A stretch of 64,000 bases of DNA from positions 3,289,001 through 3,353,000 of the forward strand of contig NC_083507.1 in the NCBI RefSeq assembly GCF_032362555.1, written 5' to 3'. The translations under genes were made by a program, and so were the position numbers. The notes under the pieces were generated by a model that ran no database searches, was not told where the DNA came from, and saw only the letters and a list, made by a program, of their open reading frames with translations. Positions within the stretch are counted from its first letter, which is position 1; every line of letters starts with the position of its first letter. Positions 22,601-33,692 of this stretch are shown in pieces. Origin of the DNA: Amyelois transitella (Eukaryota > Arthropoda > Insecta > Lepidoptera > Pyralidae).

Positions 22601-24583
22601 TTGTATGGATCTAGATCTCCAGTTGAAAGTGACTAGTACTTAGTATTTTTATAATGTCATATTTTTTTCTATAGTTTCAACAGAAAAAAATTTGTTAATT
22701 TAGAACTTGGTTCTTCGTGGATTTAAGAACAAGAATTGTTTTATCATAGGTTTCACTTCTGTAAGTTTTCTTGACATACTAGTAAATATTTCTTGCCCAA
22801 ATAATGGCACATTTTGCCATGATATTAACATCATAGGCTATTTGACAAAGTTCTAAAAACTATCTTAGGGTATTTATTTGTATATAAGGAGCCCTACAAA
22901 AATACTTTTCTGCCTTTATTACAGCTATTTTATTAAAAATCGAAAAAGAAAATTAAATATTCAAATATGCCGCCAAAACGCGACTTTTAGCAATATGGCG
23001 GCCATGGCATGTAGTGACGTAAATTTCGTGTAAATATCATACAAAGCTTGTTGGTGTTTCGAAAAGTTTTGATTTTCTCTTGTTTTATTTAACTTGTGCC
23101 ACGTCATATGTGTGAAAATAATTAAAATGAGTTCCTATAAATGTTGTGCAGTGCCTCAATGCACTAATACAACAATAAAATCTCCTACGAAACCGTTTTT
23201 TTTTTTGCCGATGGATTTGAATATTCGCAAGAAGTGGTTTCAGATCATGATCTAAGATCAGTGGTTACCAAGATATAATTACATTGATGTTTTCACATTC
23301 CTCAGTTCGGCAGCATAGAAATCTGGATTGTCTTTGAAGAAGACGCCAACCATTATTGCGTCCACTTTTGGTAGGTTTCGACTGTCAGCTTTCGCGGAAT
23401 TGGTTTTCATTATTAAATACCTATGTTATCTGAGTAATCCTGAGCGATCAAACACTTATAAAATTTTGAAAAATAATAGCGAACACTAAGGAACGGTACG
23501 ATCCACAGTCTGTTTATGGATAATTGACGTCATAATAGAAATAGCCAATCACGTTCGTTTTTAGTCACGTGACAGCTGCATAAAAAACCCTAATTTTCTG
23601 AGACGGATTTTGTTAAAATAATGCAATATTTTTATCTCGCGTTATTACAAATCGCTCCAAAAAAATAATATTAAGACGGATGACATAAAAGAAATGTGTA
23701 TTTTTAATACAGTCAAATAGCCTATTAGTACTTAATTTACAAATGTTTTTACATATAGTTAACATTATTAAAATATTAAATGTCAAATAATAACTAAGAA
23801 CACCTACATGTCCTGCGACTGCGCTGTCCTCTTCACCAGCATCTTCTGTACCATAGTACTGTCTTACTTTGCTCTCTAGAGACCCAGGGTCAGCACCTTG
23901 TAGCCGGTCAATTCTTGTCTAAACATATATTGTTAGTTTAATATTTAGTAAAAAACTATAAATAAAAAGTTTTATTCAAGGCTGCAAAATGTGTGCATGA
24001 AAAGTAAGAAACAATGCACACAAACAAATTTCACATTTTATAATTTTGAATTATGTTGATAGTGCAGCCTGTGCTGATTAATGTCAAGATACTGAACTTT
24101 AAGGTATATAAAAGGCACACTTAAACAAGTTATTCATGGTTGGATCTAAAAGTAAGAAACAATTGATAGGTAACCAAATGGTTATTTGGTAAAACTGATT
24201 ATTACTATGGAAGACGTATCAGATTAATAATTACTTACTCGGTTTCTGTAGAAAACAAAAGTTGGCATTGCCGAGATGCCTTGGGCGCTGGCCGTCTCAG
24301 CACATCTATCCACGTCAACTTTGAGAAAAACTGCTCTGGGGAATTTCGCAGGCAATTGCTCAAAAAACGGTGCAATTCTTTGGCACGGAGGGCACCTGAA
24401 ATATACATAAAGATCAGCATCAAAACCAGCCATGGAAATCTTAACGATGACTTGGTAATTTTAATGTGTGGAGGTTATTGCTTACCAAGTAGCGGTAAAA
24501 TCAACGACTACTAGCTTAGTGCCAGCATTAGCCATTTCAGACTGGAAATGAGCCTCATTTTCAATAATAGTGGCTAAACCCAT
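19689..24583 (-). CDS. TXNL1: Thioredoxin-like protein 1 (thioredoxin domain plus PITH domain)
   Basis: Exons, right to left, are 24486-24583, 24239-24395, 23808-23918, 22376-22525, 20115-20248 and 19689-19899, giving 286 residues (human is 289). Residues 1-105 form a thioredoxin fold with the redox motif WCPPC at 33-37 and the cis-Pro segment ISAMPTF. Residues from about 123 form the PITH (DUF1000) domain with ECECLNE, SDCDEQL and FVKFQNVQNIQLFV. The C-terminus GKKGESH is identical to that of human TXNL1 as recalled. In mammals and yeast the PITH domain docks the protein on the 26S proteasome, so a cytosolic proteasome-linked disulphide reductase role is inferred. The active site is unusual: the human site, as recalled, is GCGPC. 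Introns carry a THAP-type element and a nested repeat block. Confidence 0.96.
20511..20569. repeat. Perfect inverted repeat, 26-nt arms, 7-nt loop
   Basis: Left arm 20511-20536 is exactly complementary in reverse to right arm 20544-20569, with a loop of aagagat. It lies in the intron between TXNL1 exons 4 and 5. There is no similarity to the other hairpins in this window. Confidence 0.9.
20719..22075. mobile_element. Nested repeat block in TXNL1 intron
   Basis: The block opens with a tatatatataaaactcttcc motif and closes with gccgcgggcggaaagctagt, end sequences I recognise as widely dispersed in lepidopteran genomes. Two diverged copies of a roughly 105 bp unit (about 20775-20880 and 21059-21165) share a GAGCACTAAGAA core and a CAACCCCCAAGGGGGG end. 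A separate GC-richer piece at about 21170-21330 (gtctgacactcccttccg) looks like a different repeat inserted into or next to the second unit. No transposase or RT reading frame is visible. The class is uncertain. Confidence 0.5.
22834..23724 (+). mobile_element. TIR-flanked element carrying a THAP-domain fragment
   Basis: Terminal inverted repeats of 13 bp (taggctatttgac at 22834-22846; its exact reverse complement at 23712-23724) bound an 891 bp segment in a TXNL1 intron. Inside, 23127-23255 encodes a truncated THAP zinc-finger start. Beyond a TA at each end no clear target-site duplication is seen. It looks like an internally deleted, non-autonomous DNA transposon related to THAP-encoding families such as P elements, but the superfamily is not certain. 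Confidence 0.65.
23127..23255 (+). pseudogene. Truncated THAP-domain ORF (42 aa)
   Basis: The short ORF begins MSSYKCCAVPQCTN and contains FFFLPMDLNIRKKWFQIM before a stop. The Cys-x4-Cys pair near the N-terminus, the following Pro-Phe run and the KKW segment match the first half of a THAP zinc-coordinating DNA-binding domain. The later Cys and His ligands are missing. An 11-T tract lies inside the reading frame, so a length error there is possible. It is probably a transposase remnant, not a host gene. Confidence 0.5.
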
Positions 24584-25282
24584 AGTTATATAAATTAAAT
24601 AAAACAATTTATGAACAATCGAACTAGCGATGACAAGACAACAAAAATGCACTTCACTTCACTTCTGGCAAGCTCTTCAGTCAAAATCAAAATGGTTGAC
24701 TTGACAGTTTTGTTTTTAATATTATTGGCAATGATACGTCGTGTTTGTGGCTCCGTTTTGCTTTTTTTTATATTGAAAGCATTGTTTGTAAGGTTTAAAA
24801 AAAATTATGCTCATTATTTTTCATAACTCTATACCAAATGCATTTAACCTGTATTTAGATTACTATTATGCGGTATTACATTGTTCATGTATAAATACAT
24901 AGAACCACGCCCCTTCCCTTGAGAAATTCACACTTTTCATCCTCCTGTCGTAAATCCCGATTACATTCTTACTACTTTGGAGAGTGGACTGGATAAGTCA
25001 GGTACTTATTTACTTACATAAAGCGACTCCAATCCCCATCTGAAAAATTTTACAGGGAACTAAGCCCTTTTCAAATTACTTTAATAATAACTTTCTATAA
25101 AAAGCAAACGCATATTTTATTGCTCTCTTGATTAGAAGATTCATAACCAGCTTTTATATAAAAAAGCACTTATTTGATAAGTAACGCATGCAACCATTCA
25201 TCAAACACACGGTACCTAAGTATGTACGAGTGATATCACCCAGAATACGATTTTTAATTGCCATAAAATTATCTAAAAGTCA

Positions 25283-25520
25283 TACATACATACGTCTATA
25301 TCCCTTGCGGGGTAGACAGAGCCAACAGTTTTGCAAAGACTGAATGGCCACGTTCAGCTTTTAAGCATAATAAAACAATTGAGATTCAAATAGTGACAGG
25401 TTGCTAATCGCCTAAAAAGAATCCCAAGTTTGTAAGCCTATCCCTTAGTCGCCTTTTACGACATCCATGGGAAAGACATGGAGTGGTACTATTCTTTTTT
25501 TTTCGAATGGTGCCGGAATC
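25283..25520 (-). mobile_element. (TATG)n-tailed short retroposon, copy 2
   Basis: It carries the family core cgtctatatcccttgcgg, gtagacagagccaacag and cgccttttacgacatccat, in the reversed orientation. The head is diverged (ggtgccggaatccacacggg). Confidence 0.75.
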
Positions 25521-25951
25521 CACACGGGCACATCTAAAAGTCATGTTGAACGAAATTGAAATCGTTGGGGTACAAAATAAAGAATTTACCTTATTATCCC
25601 CTTATTATCTAGTGAATAGTTTCTTCCAATTCCGTTTAGTACCTAAGTTGATATTGCGTCAAGTATTAAATATATATATATACCTTAATTTCGCGCACAT
25701 ATTATTAGTTTTATTACTATGAGGTAAGTTTGGTTATAATTCCTTACGATTAGATGGAAATGGAACCCCAAAAAATTGAATTTGAAAAGAGAAGAAGTAA
25801 AAGAGCACACTAAATGGTTGAAAATGAATAAGAAAAACGCAAGACTTTGTAACGATTGTAAGAGGGAAATTCCGCAGGTTCTATCTACTCGTAAACTAAC
25901 CCCTTGGTATTTGTCTTAGCTTTTATATGCAGAGCCTTTATACCTACCTAT

Positions 25952-26134
25952 CTATAATGAGAAAATATTTTTTGTTTTAAACAAAAAATCTCTAAAACTA
26001 TTGCTTAAAATGTTTTCGGAATTGGTTTGACTTAATTTGGCATAGAGCTGGAATAGACTTTCAGGAGCACCGTAGATACTTTTTGAAAATAACCACAGGA
26101 GTGTGAAGACCCACCCAGAAGCTAGTTTTATCAT
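25952..26134 (-). CDS. Possible small secreted peptide (60 aa), unrecognised
   Basis: The ORF begins MIKLASGWVFTLLWLFSKSIYGAPES, given here only as a signal-peptide-like start: a short basic N-terminus, a hydrophobic core to about residue 17 and a small-residue cleavage site near YGA/PE. The remaining roughly 35 residues are polar with no cysteines. There is no family match that I recognise and no clear TATA box. It could be a chance ORF or the first exon of an unrecognised gene. It is divergent from the C16orf89 cluster, about 270 bp from its first ATG. Confidence 0.25.
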   Translation of the reverse strand: MIKLASGWVFTLLWLFSKSIYGAPESLFQLYAKLSQTNSENILSNSFRDFLFKTKNIFSL

Positions 26135-26404
26135 TTATGATTTAGTCATAGAATTATAGGTCTAATATTTCATTTTGTTCTCATCCATTCCGTGTAAAAA
26201 TCAATTTGTAAAGGTTTATCGATGCTAATTGTTTTATGAACAAACGTTTGTGTCTGCATCTTGTTGTGATTTCATTCTAGTTAGTCTTTTATTCAATAAT
26301 GTAATTCACTAATGTTTAACTTCTAGCCATATTACTTACCAACTTTTTTAATAAAATTGATATAAGTTGACTTTGTTTATTTATCCAAGTAATTAAATTA
26401 ATTT

Positions 26405-29400
26405 ATGAACATGAAGTTTTTAGTTTATTCGTGTGAGATAATTCTATTTCTAGCTGCCATTATTGCCCAAGATCCGTCCTGGTCTACGAATCAAACTTTA
26501 GTGGATGCAGATTTAAAAAAATATTTTAAATCTCTAGATAAAATTTTGAATTTTTTTGTGGCAAGAAAGATCTATGTTGACATCATAGTTAATTTTGGAT
26601 TATTTATTTTAAACGGTATGTGACTAAAAGTTTCAATACATGCCTTTTTTTAGTTTAAATACTATATGTTATTAAAAAAAAACTGTTACCTGAAACCTTC
26701 ATGCATCCTATCGTAAGTATGTACTTGTTTCAAAATATTTAAGATGGGAAAGCTTTCTGTATATATATTTGTTGGTAATTCAATTATAACCAGCATTAAC
26801 AGTAATTAAGTTAAAAATATACAGCGTTGATAGATATTACTTATTATTTCACAGTGAATTTAAAAAGACTATTGGGAGACAAAGGCAGCCGGTTACCAGC
26901 CTTCATAAAAAACGACTTAAACAAATTGCTAGTGAAATCTGACCATCTGATTAATTATTTAAAGCTTGTTAAGGAACATAACACAAAACCAGATGATGTA
27001 TATAGAACTCGTGAGTATCCATTGCTGATCTGGTATGATTAATTAGAAGTCAAAATTCATGATTTCGTTATATAAAATAAATCTTTCAGAATATTCTAGT
27101 TAACATTGTCATCTTTTTAATGTATAGGTATATACCTAAATTGGAAAAAAAGTGCATAGGAATTGGAAATTTTCAAGGTATCGCTTCACGCAAACAACGA
27201 AGCCGGTTTACAAAAAACGAAGCCGGTTTGCTAGTTTAAAATAAATTAATTTTTTTTTGTTTTCACAGTATCGGAATTGTTTTCTAATGAAGCTCTATGG
27301 ATAAAACAGATTGAAAACTTTCACCTTTCGAATATAACGCAAAATAATTACGCTAAGGATTACTTAAGGGAACTTTACCCAAGTTGGGACAATTTCATAA
27401 AAGTCAATGATCCTTGGAATTCTATACCTACACCTGAAGAGTCTGGTAAGAATCTGATAATACATATAATAAGTTACGGAAGCGTAGCTACCTAGTTTTT
27501 GTAGATAAGACCAATACAGGCAATAGGTACGGAATGAAATTCAATTAAAATGCATTGGCCACCAGAAAAATGTGTGCTCTGCGCCAATAAAATAAAAATT
27601 TTAGATAATTCTACAGTAATAAGAAGAGCGTAAGTTTTCTTTCATACCTTATTCGAAGTGTAACTAAGCCAATGAACATATAGATATAGGTACACATTTA
27701 ATCACGTCTATATCCCTTGTGGGGTAGATAGAGCCAACAGTCTTGAAAAGACTGAAAGGCCACGTTCAGCTGTTCAAATAGTGAAAGATTGCTAGCCCAT
27801 CGCCTTAAGAAAAGTCCCAAGTTTATAAGCCTATCCCTTAGTCGCCTTTTACGATATCCGTGGGAATCCTTTTTTTAATTGGTTTAAGATTATCGATAAT
27901 AAAAAGGAATGCGTAAGTTTTCACACATCATGCTTTTTTTCTGATTTGATTAATTCCAATGTGATTAATATGATCGTAAAAGTATATGATTATTTCAGAT
28001 ATGTGTTTGGCAAAAATTAGTAGGAATCCTATCAACACTTCCCCTAGAACCCACTCGGTGAAGTGTGACTTACCTGAGGATTGCCATCAATCGGTACTAT
28101 ATGGTACTGATCACGGATATGCATTAACACATAGGTATGTAAAGACACACCAATAAAAAAGTAAAAGAAAAAAGCCTTTCCGCATTTTCTGAACTCTGTT
28201 ACAAGGGATATAGATGTGATAATATGTATGCCTGTAAAATAAGGAATAAAATTAATAAATAAAATTATGTAAATAAACTAAATGAACAATTGCGAATTAC
28301 CAAAAAGAAACATATCTACATACATACATATAATCACGTCTATTTCCCTTGCGGGGTAGACAGAGCCAACAGTATTAAAAATACTGAATGGCCACGGTCA
28401 GTTGTTTGGCTTACTGATAGAATTAAGATTCATATACAGTGACAGGTTGCTAGCTCGTCGTCTTAAAAAGAATCCCAAGTTTATAAGTTTATCCCTTAGT
28501 CGCCTTTTGCGACATTCATAGTAAAGAGATGAAGTGATCTTATTCTTTTTTCTATTGGTGCCAGGAATCACACGGTACAACAAAAAACAAATAAAGTACC
28601 CAGAATAACATTTATTACATTTTAGTCTGTCTGTATAAAGCCGCTGCTAAAACTGGCGGACACCGAATATTTCCAAAATATCTAGGTACTCTATCTACTA
28701 GTTGACTCAGTAAAAAAATTAAAAAATAGTAATTCAGCTTTTTTTTTTCAAAAGAAGCAAGCTGGCATACACTATGTAGATAGTGCTTGCCAGCTCGCTT
28801 CTCTTTCCGTGCACTTTCTTAAAGTTGGGATTACTATTTTAGTTGATTGGCAACAACCTACCTACTGTCATTGTCTGAATTCAGCTGAACCGGGCCGTCG
28901 AGCCTTTTAGAGATTAATGATTCTAGATACCCCGTATGGAATAAAGATTGTTTATTTATTCCAGATTGCTGTTTCTGCAAGTTGCTCGCTATGCACGACG
29001 TTGTCACGTGGTCTCGGAGTTGGAGGATACAAAACTACGCAACAAGTTTTGTTCACTTTGTTACCGCGAGTGCTTGTATATTTCCATGAATGAGTTTCAG
29101 GATATTGACTTATTTTTGGAACATAGTAAGTAAAGCCATAAAGTGATATTAAGCAAAGCTGTTTCTATACATGTGGATACCCTAGTAAAGTACATAGTAG
29201 ATATGAGTTAGTTGCCAACTGAAAAGATTAGCTTTAATGTATAACATAAATATTTTATTTTCTTACCATTATTTTCTTGGCATTTTTTATTATCAAATAA
29301 AATTCTTTCGTGTAAAAAGCTACAAAAATACTATTATTATACTACTACATTTGGGTTATAATCCATTTTTAAATATTTCAATTGTAATTGACTGATGTCT

Positions 29401-30040
29401 AAACTTGAAAAAAATCGACGGTTGATCATGTAATATGACTAATAAAAGCTGCCTGGAGTGCTTTCGTGAGAAGAAAAGTTTATGGTGGTCACGACCCTCA
29501 GTTATGAGCATTCGACGTAGAAGAAGAAGAATAGTAGCAAAAAATGTGATTATTAGAATTTTGTCGGTCCGTATACATTTACTCGCATCGCCGGAAAATT
29601 ATTGCTGCGATTTTGTTAAATGTGTTCGATTCGATCAAACTTTAAAACTGGTAGAAAATAATTTCTCCCCCTGACCCCTCTAAGGGAGCAATACAGAGGG
29701 TCGTATTATGGCGGATGAAGTCTCAGTCAATAGCTAGTTTATTATTCAAATCATCACTTTTAATATTTCAGTTTACTTCTGCTCTCTCGAGGGACACTCT
29801 CAATTCATCAGACGTCGTTGGCTGGCCAAAATAATAAAATCTCAGACGAGAGAAGGCTGCTTTCCAGATTCTCTCGATTATAAGAAAAATATAAGATCGG
29901 GAAGAATAGGCGACGATGATGGCACTAAAATTAATAAAAGATTTAGCATTCTTGGCGGTCGATGTAACGCTCACACTACATCTTTGGCAGCGGGGGTTTT
30001 GGCCGCAGCCGTCAGATTTATATTGGAAACATTTTATTAA
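26405..30040 (+). CDS. C16orf89-like (DUF4735) secreted protein, tandem paralogue A
   Basis: Exons are 26405-26615, 26855-27010, 27269-27445, 27999-28134, 28965-29125 and 29772-30040, giving 369 residues with intron phases 1,1,1,2,1. A signal peptide covers about residues 1-22. Family motifs are GYALTHRLLFLQVARYARRC, FCSLEGHSQFIRRRWL, EGCFPD and CNAHTTS, followed by a FILETFY C-terminus. These match the UPF0764/C16orf89 family, whose vertebrate member is a secreted, thyroid-enriched glycoprotein of unknown biochemical role. Eight cysteines align with the other two copies; A has two more in SLCYREC (exon 5). The loop between GCF and GGRC differs from B and C and lacks the shared WLL segment. 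AATAAA at 30039 overlaps the stop codon. Two retroposons sit in its introns 3 and 4. Confidence 0.88.
27690..27870 (-). mobile_element. (TATG)n-tailed short retroposon, copy 3 (truncated)
   Basis: This partial copy lies in intron 3 of paralogue A. It contains cacgtctatatcccttgtgg, a gtagatagagccaacag variant and cgccttttacgatatccgtggg, and lacks the TGCCGTGTGG head. Confidence 0.7.
28318..28577 (-). mobile_element. (TATG)n-tailed short retroposon, copy 4
   Basis: A near full-length copy in intron 4 of paralogue A, from acatacatacatataatcacg to ggaatcacacggta. Confidence 0.8.
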
Positions 30041-30720
30041 TAAATATTCTCAAGGAATTTAACTGTTTTAACTGTTGTTTTATCAACAACAGAATTCTCC
30101 TTAATTCACTAATTATATGATATCTATTACTGTTTATCTTCTAGTCTCAAAATTTTTAATATTGCGTTACGGTCATTTATTTTCTTTTTTAATTTTCCAA
30201 GATCCCGGGGTAGAAATTGCTTTTATGATAGGGGCCGCCTTTTGTATACTTTTTATTATATATTTTTTTTTGTTTTGTCCTATACGTTTTCTTTTTGGTG
30301 CAATAAAACTTAAGTACATACAACAACACACACGTACCACGTCTCTATTCATCACGGGAAAGACCAACCTCCACGAAAAAGCCAACAACTAAAAGATGAA
30401 TCCCAAGTTCCCTTGATTCCAGAGAGCATCCCACACTCTCCCGGGTGAAGACCTGGGGGGTGGTCCATAAAAAGATTTCCCCACACTTTGATAGCAAAAT
30501 TAAGGGTTTACTTAAATAAATGGTTGTTGATTGACCAGGTTTTTCATAACGTGCTTACAAATCACGTGTAAGAAAATAAAATTGCACACTTAAATTCAGT
30601 TAATTATTGTTCGATAGTTTTAATAGCACTAAAATATTATTATTTGTATAGCTATCGTCGTGATTTTGCATATAGAACGAATAAAAAGTAAGAAATAATA
30701 TTAAAAAATTTATACAAGGC

Positions 30721-33572
30721 ATGATACACACTTTGTGGTTCTATTGGATATCCATGTCACTGTTCACAATTTGTTTTGGTCAACAAATGCAATTTCAAAA
30801 GAAGCAACCACAAGTAAAAGCTCTTATTACTTTAAAAAATAAATTAGATATACTTGTAAAGACTGATTTGAAAGTTCTACTGCCTGTGTTGCATGACATC
30901 CTAAACTTCTATTTGGATAGCAAGAACGATATTGATTTGAATTTGGAGTACGGAATATTTTTATTAAACGGTATGTAAGTATAAAATTAATGTAGCGTTA
31001 AGTAAGATAATTCAAATATACCTATTTAAGATTAAACATCCTGAAGTGAGGCGTGTCTTGGCGAATTCGCTAAGACACCAACAACCAATTGGTTGTTTTA
31101 ACCAAATTTTCTAGGGCTTGCGTTAGGCAGGTATAATCAGATAATGTGGGGTCATTTTATAACGAGAACATCAAATAACTAACAAGATTGATCCTAAATC
31201 TCCCAAAACCATAGGATCAGGTCAACTATTATACACAAAACATCAAAATAATTCATTTTTAAATGCATAATTTACGCTACAATTCATACTTGCAGTGGTC
31301 ATGAAACGACTGACTGAAGAGAAAAGTGCGAGACTACCGAAGTCTATCGCTTATAGTTTAAAACATTTGTTAGAAAAAAATGATGAGCTAATGACTTTTT
31401 TCAAAACACAAGTAAGTCGTGACGTGAACCCTGATGACAAAACACTTAAAAAGAGTAAGTTATTAACTAGTAGATGCGTTGCTTCTACAATGAATTGTAT
31501 TACCTACGTTGATATACAGATAACCTGACCTTTTTAAATTTATTTTTATTTATTTAAGTTACACTCAACCATAAAACTGTGTACGAAAAGCTTATACATT
31601 GTCACCAGTTTTGATTGTTTTTATAGTCAAAATCTATTATATAAATAAAGTTTTTGATTGCCGTAAGAATAAGAATATCACTATCATTCTAATCCAAGTA
31701 AAACTATGCTTATATTTTATAGCCTAGTTTCTTAACATTTATTTGAATTAATGTTGATTACAGTTTTGACATTGTATTCTAATGAGTCCGTATGGATGTC
31801 ACAAGTGAAAAAGTTTGATATAATGCACAGAAAGAAGCAGCATATTAAAGTAAGAACGAGGCTGGTCAGTCAATATAAAAATTTAAGTTTTTATGAAGAA
31901 CTCTGCCAGAACTCCACGCCGACTCCTTTCCAAGCTGGTAAATTTGAGTTTATTTAAATAAAATACTTGAAATTTTCGTTTTAAAGTATTAAAAGCAAGG
32001 AAAGATATTTCTCTATACATTAATGTTTTTTTTCTAAAATATGTCTTTTTTGTATGTGTTCTTTTCAGTAAGTAAAATTTTTGCGAAATTCTGTTCAGTT
32101 TTTCCGATTATGTAGGTATACACTGTTAAACATTAAAATAATATTTTACTTCTTGGTGGTGAATTAAAGGTTTGAAAAGCTTAGTACTTACCTTTCACAC
32201 TTAAATACCTACAAAGAAGTAAGTAAAGGTACAGGTAAAATTTATTTCTTTTTAGATTTTTGTATGCGATTTTTGGCCCAAGTTGCCATCAACAATACTG
32301 TGGTGCACACGTGCAAAGTCCCTTCACCCTGTGTTAGACTATTGTATAAAGGCTCCAGTATTGGATATGCTTTAACACATAGGTATGTTGTATTGTATTC
32401 ATCATAGTAAATAATTTTTAGTTTATAATTTGCTTGACGGGTTGATGGACCAGAACAGAATGGTCCTGGTAATATGTACTTACATATAAACTTTTTGTTA
32501 TCAATAAGACTCTTTAACCACGTTCAGCTGAATGGCATTGAGATTCACATAGTGACAGGTTGCTAGCTTTAAGCCGAAATAACTTGCTGCGCCCTCTCCC
32601 TTTGGAATTTCTTAGTAATAGTAGAGTAACAAACACTTGTCCAAACATATTTACAAACTTTCGCATTGATAATATACTTAGTATAATTTTTATTGATTTC
32701 ATACAAATTTTAGGATTTAATGTTTATTTTAGGTTAATGATGTTACAATTCGCTCGTTTCGGGCGCCGATGTTATTTCGTTTCCGAGCAAAAGGACCGCG
32801 CTCTTGAAGACAGGCTGTGCAAGGACGCCTTGCAAGAGGCGGCTTTCTTGAGCCATAACGATTACAAGTTCGGAGACCTTATGTTAGAACAAAGTAAGAA
32901 TTTACGAGAAAATTTTGCTTAAAAAATCCTAGACTACACTTTATATAAGACCCGCAAGTTCGGAAATAATGAACGGGAAATTAATAAAGGCTTTGGTATA
33001 TTTCCCTTTCATGATCAATTTTTCCATATACTTAGCTCAAATTGTACACGTAAAGAGGGAAGATTTCTATTTTTGTTTGTTAAGAAAAACCTCAAAAACT
33101 TTTTAACAAAAATAGACTCTACATTTATATTTATTATATTTTTTTGGAAAGTAATATTATGGTGGGAGGCCGCCGATAAAATTACAGTAAAAATAGGTAT
33201 ATAATAATATATTGTATAAGAAAAAGGTCCTGTGATATAATATACAATACTGGTATAATAACTAGAATAGCAATAAATCCTTACCGCTTTTCAGTAACTT
33301 TCTGCACGCTGATTGGCCACTTCGAATTCCTAAAACGTTCGTGGTTGGTCCAGCTGGTGCATTTCCGAACTAAAGACGGTTGCTTTGCGGACAAACTGCA
33401 TCATAAGGAGCGACAGAAGTCTAAAGACGCCTTCACATCTGAGGTTCCATGGCTTTTGAATAAAGAATCGAACGCGCATCTTCTCAGTGGTTGGTGTGAG
33501 GCACAGGTCACCAGCGGCGCTTTGACGACTATGGTTCTCGCAGTCAAATATTTGTTGGAGGCGTTTTACTGA
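30721..33572 (+). CDS. C16orf89-like (DUF4735) secreted protein, tandem paralogue B
   Basis: Exons are 30721-30970, 31296-31454, 31764-31937, 32256-32382, 32733-32893 and 33295-33572, giving 382 residues with the same intron phases as A and C. The signal peptide ends near CFG at about residue 20. Motifs are GYALTHRLMMLQFARFGRRC, FCTLIGHFEFLKRSWL, DGCFAD, PWLLNK and an LLEAFY end. The CxxHT motif of A and C reads CEAQVTS here, so the conserved His is replaced by Gln. The C-x5-C pair (CKVPSPC) in exon 4 is kept. AATAAA lies at 33687-33692. It starts 0.68 kb after paralogue A. No stops or broken splice sites were seen, so it is probably expressed. Confidence 0.88.
31053..31097. repeat. Two adjacent palindromes in intron 1 of paralogue B
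   Basis: 31053-31078 is a 26-nt palindrome centred on GAATTC with one mismatched pair. 31080-31097 is a perfect 18-nt palindrome (aacaaccaattggttgtt). They are one base apart. Confidence 0.8.
32508..32575 (-). mobile_element. (TATG)n-tailed retroposon fragment
   Basis: A short relic in intron 4 of paralogue B that keeps ccacgttcagctg, attgagattca and atagtgacaggttgctagc of the family core. Confidence 0.65.
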
Positions 33573-33692
33573 TATTTGTTTTTTTTTAATTATGTATAGA
33601 GAAAACAAGACGAGGAAAAAGGTGGAGGAGAGCTTGCGTGACGTGTAAACTTTTAACAAGTTGTTCTTAGGTCCGAAACCAGGAATAATAAA

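Larger units (their letters stand above)
24584..26404. other. Intergenic region between TXNL1 and the C16orf89 cluster
   Basis: This AT-rich stretch contains the TXNL1 upstream region, a (TATG)n-tailed retroposon (about 25283-25520) and a short minus-strand ORF with a signal-peptide-like start (25952-26134). Apart from these, no convincing exon was found. Confidence 0.6.

Noticed and set aside
24611-24826. 71-codon plus-strand ORF with hydrophobic stretches near the TXNL1 start
   Set aside because: It overlaps the TXNL1 upstream region, has a poor start context and no similarity to a known protein; the hydrophobic run reflects T-rich DNA.
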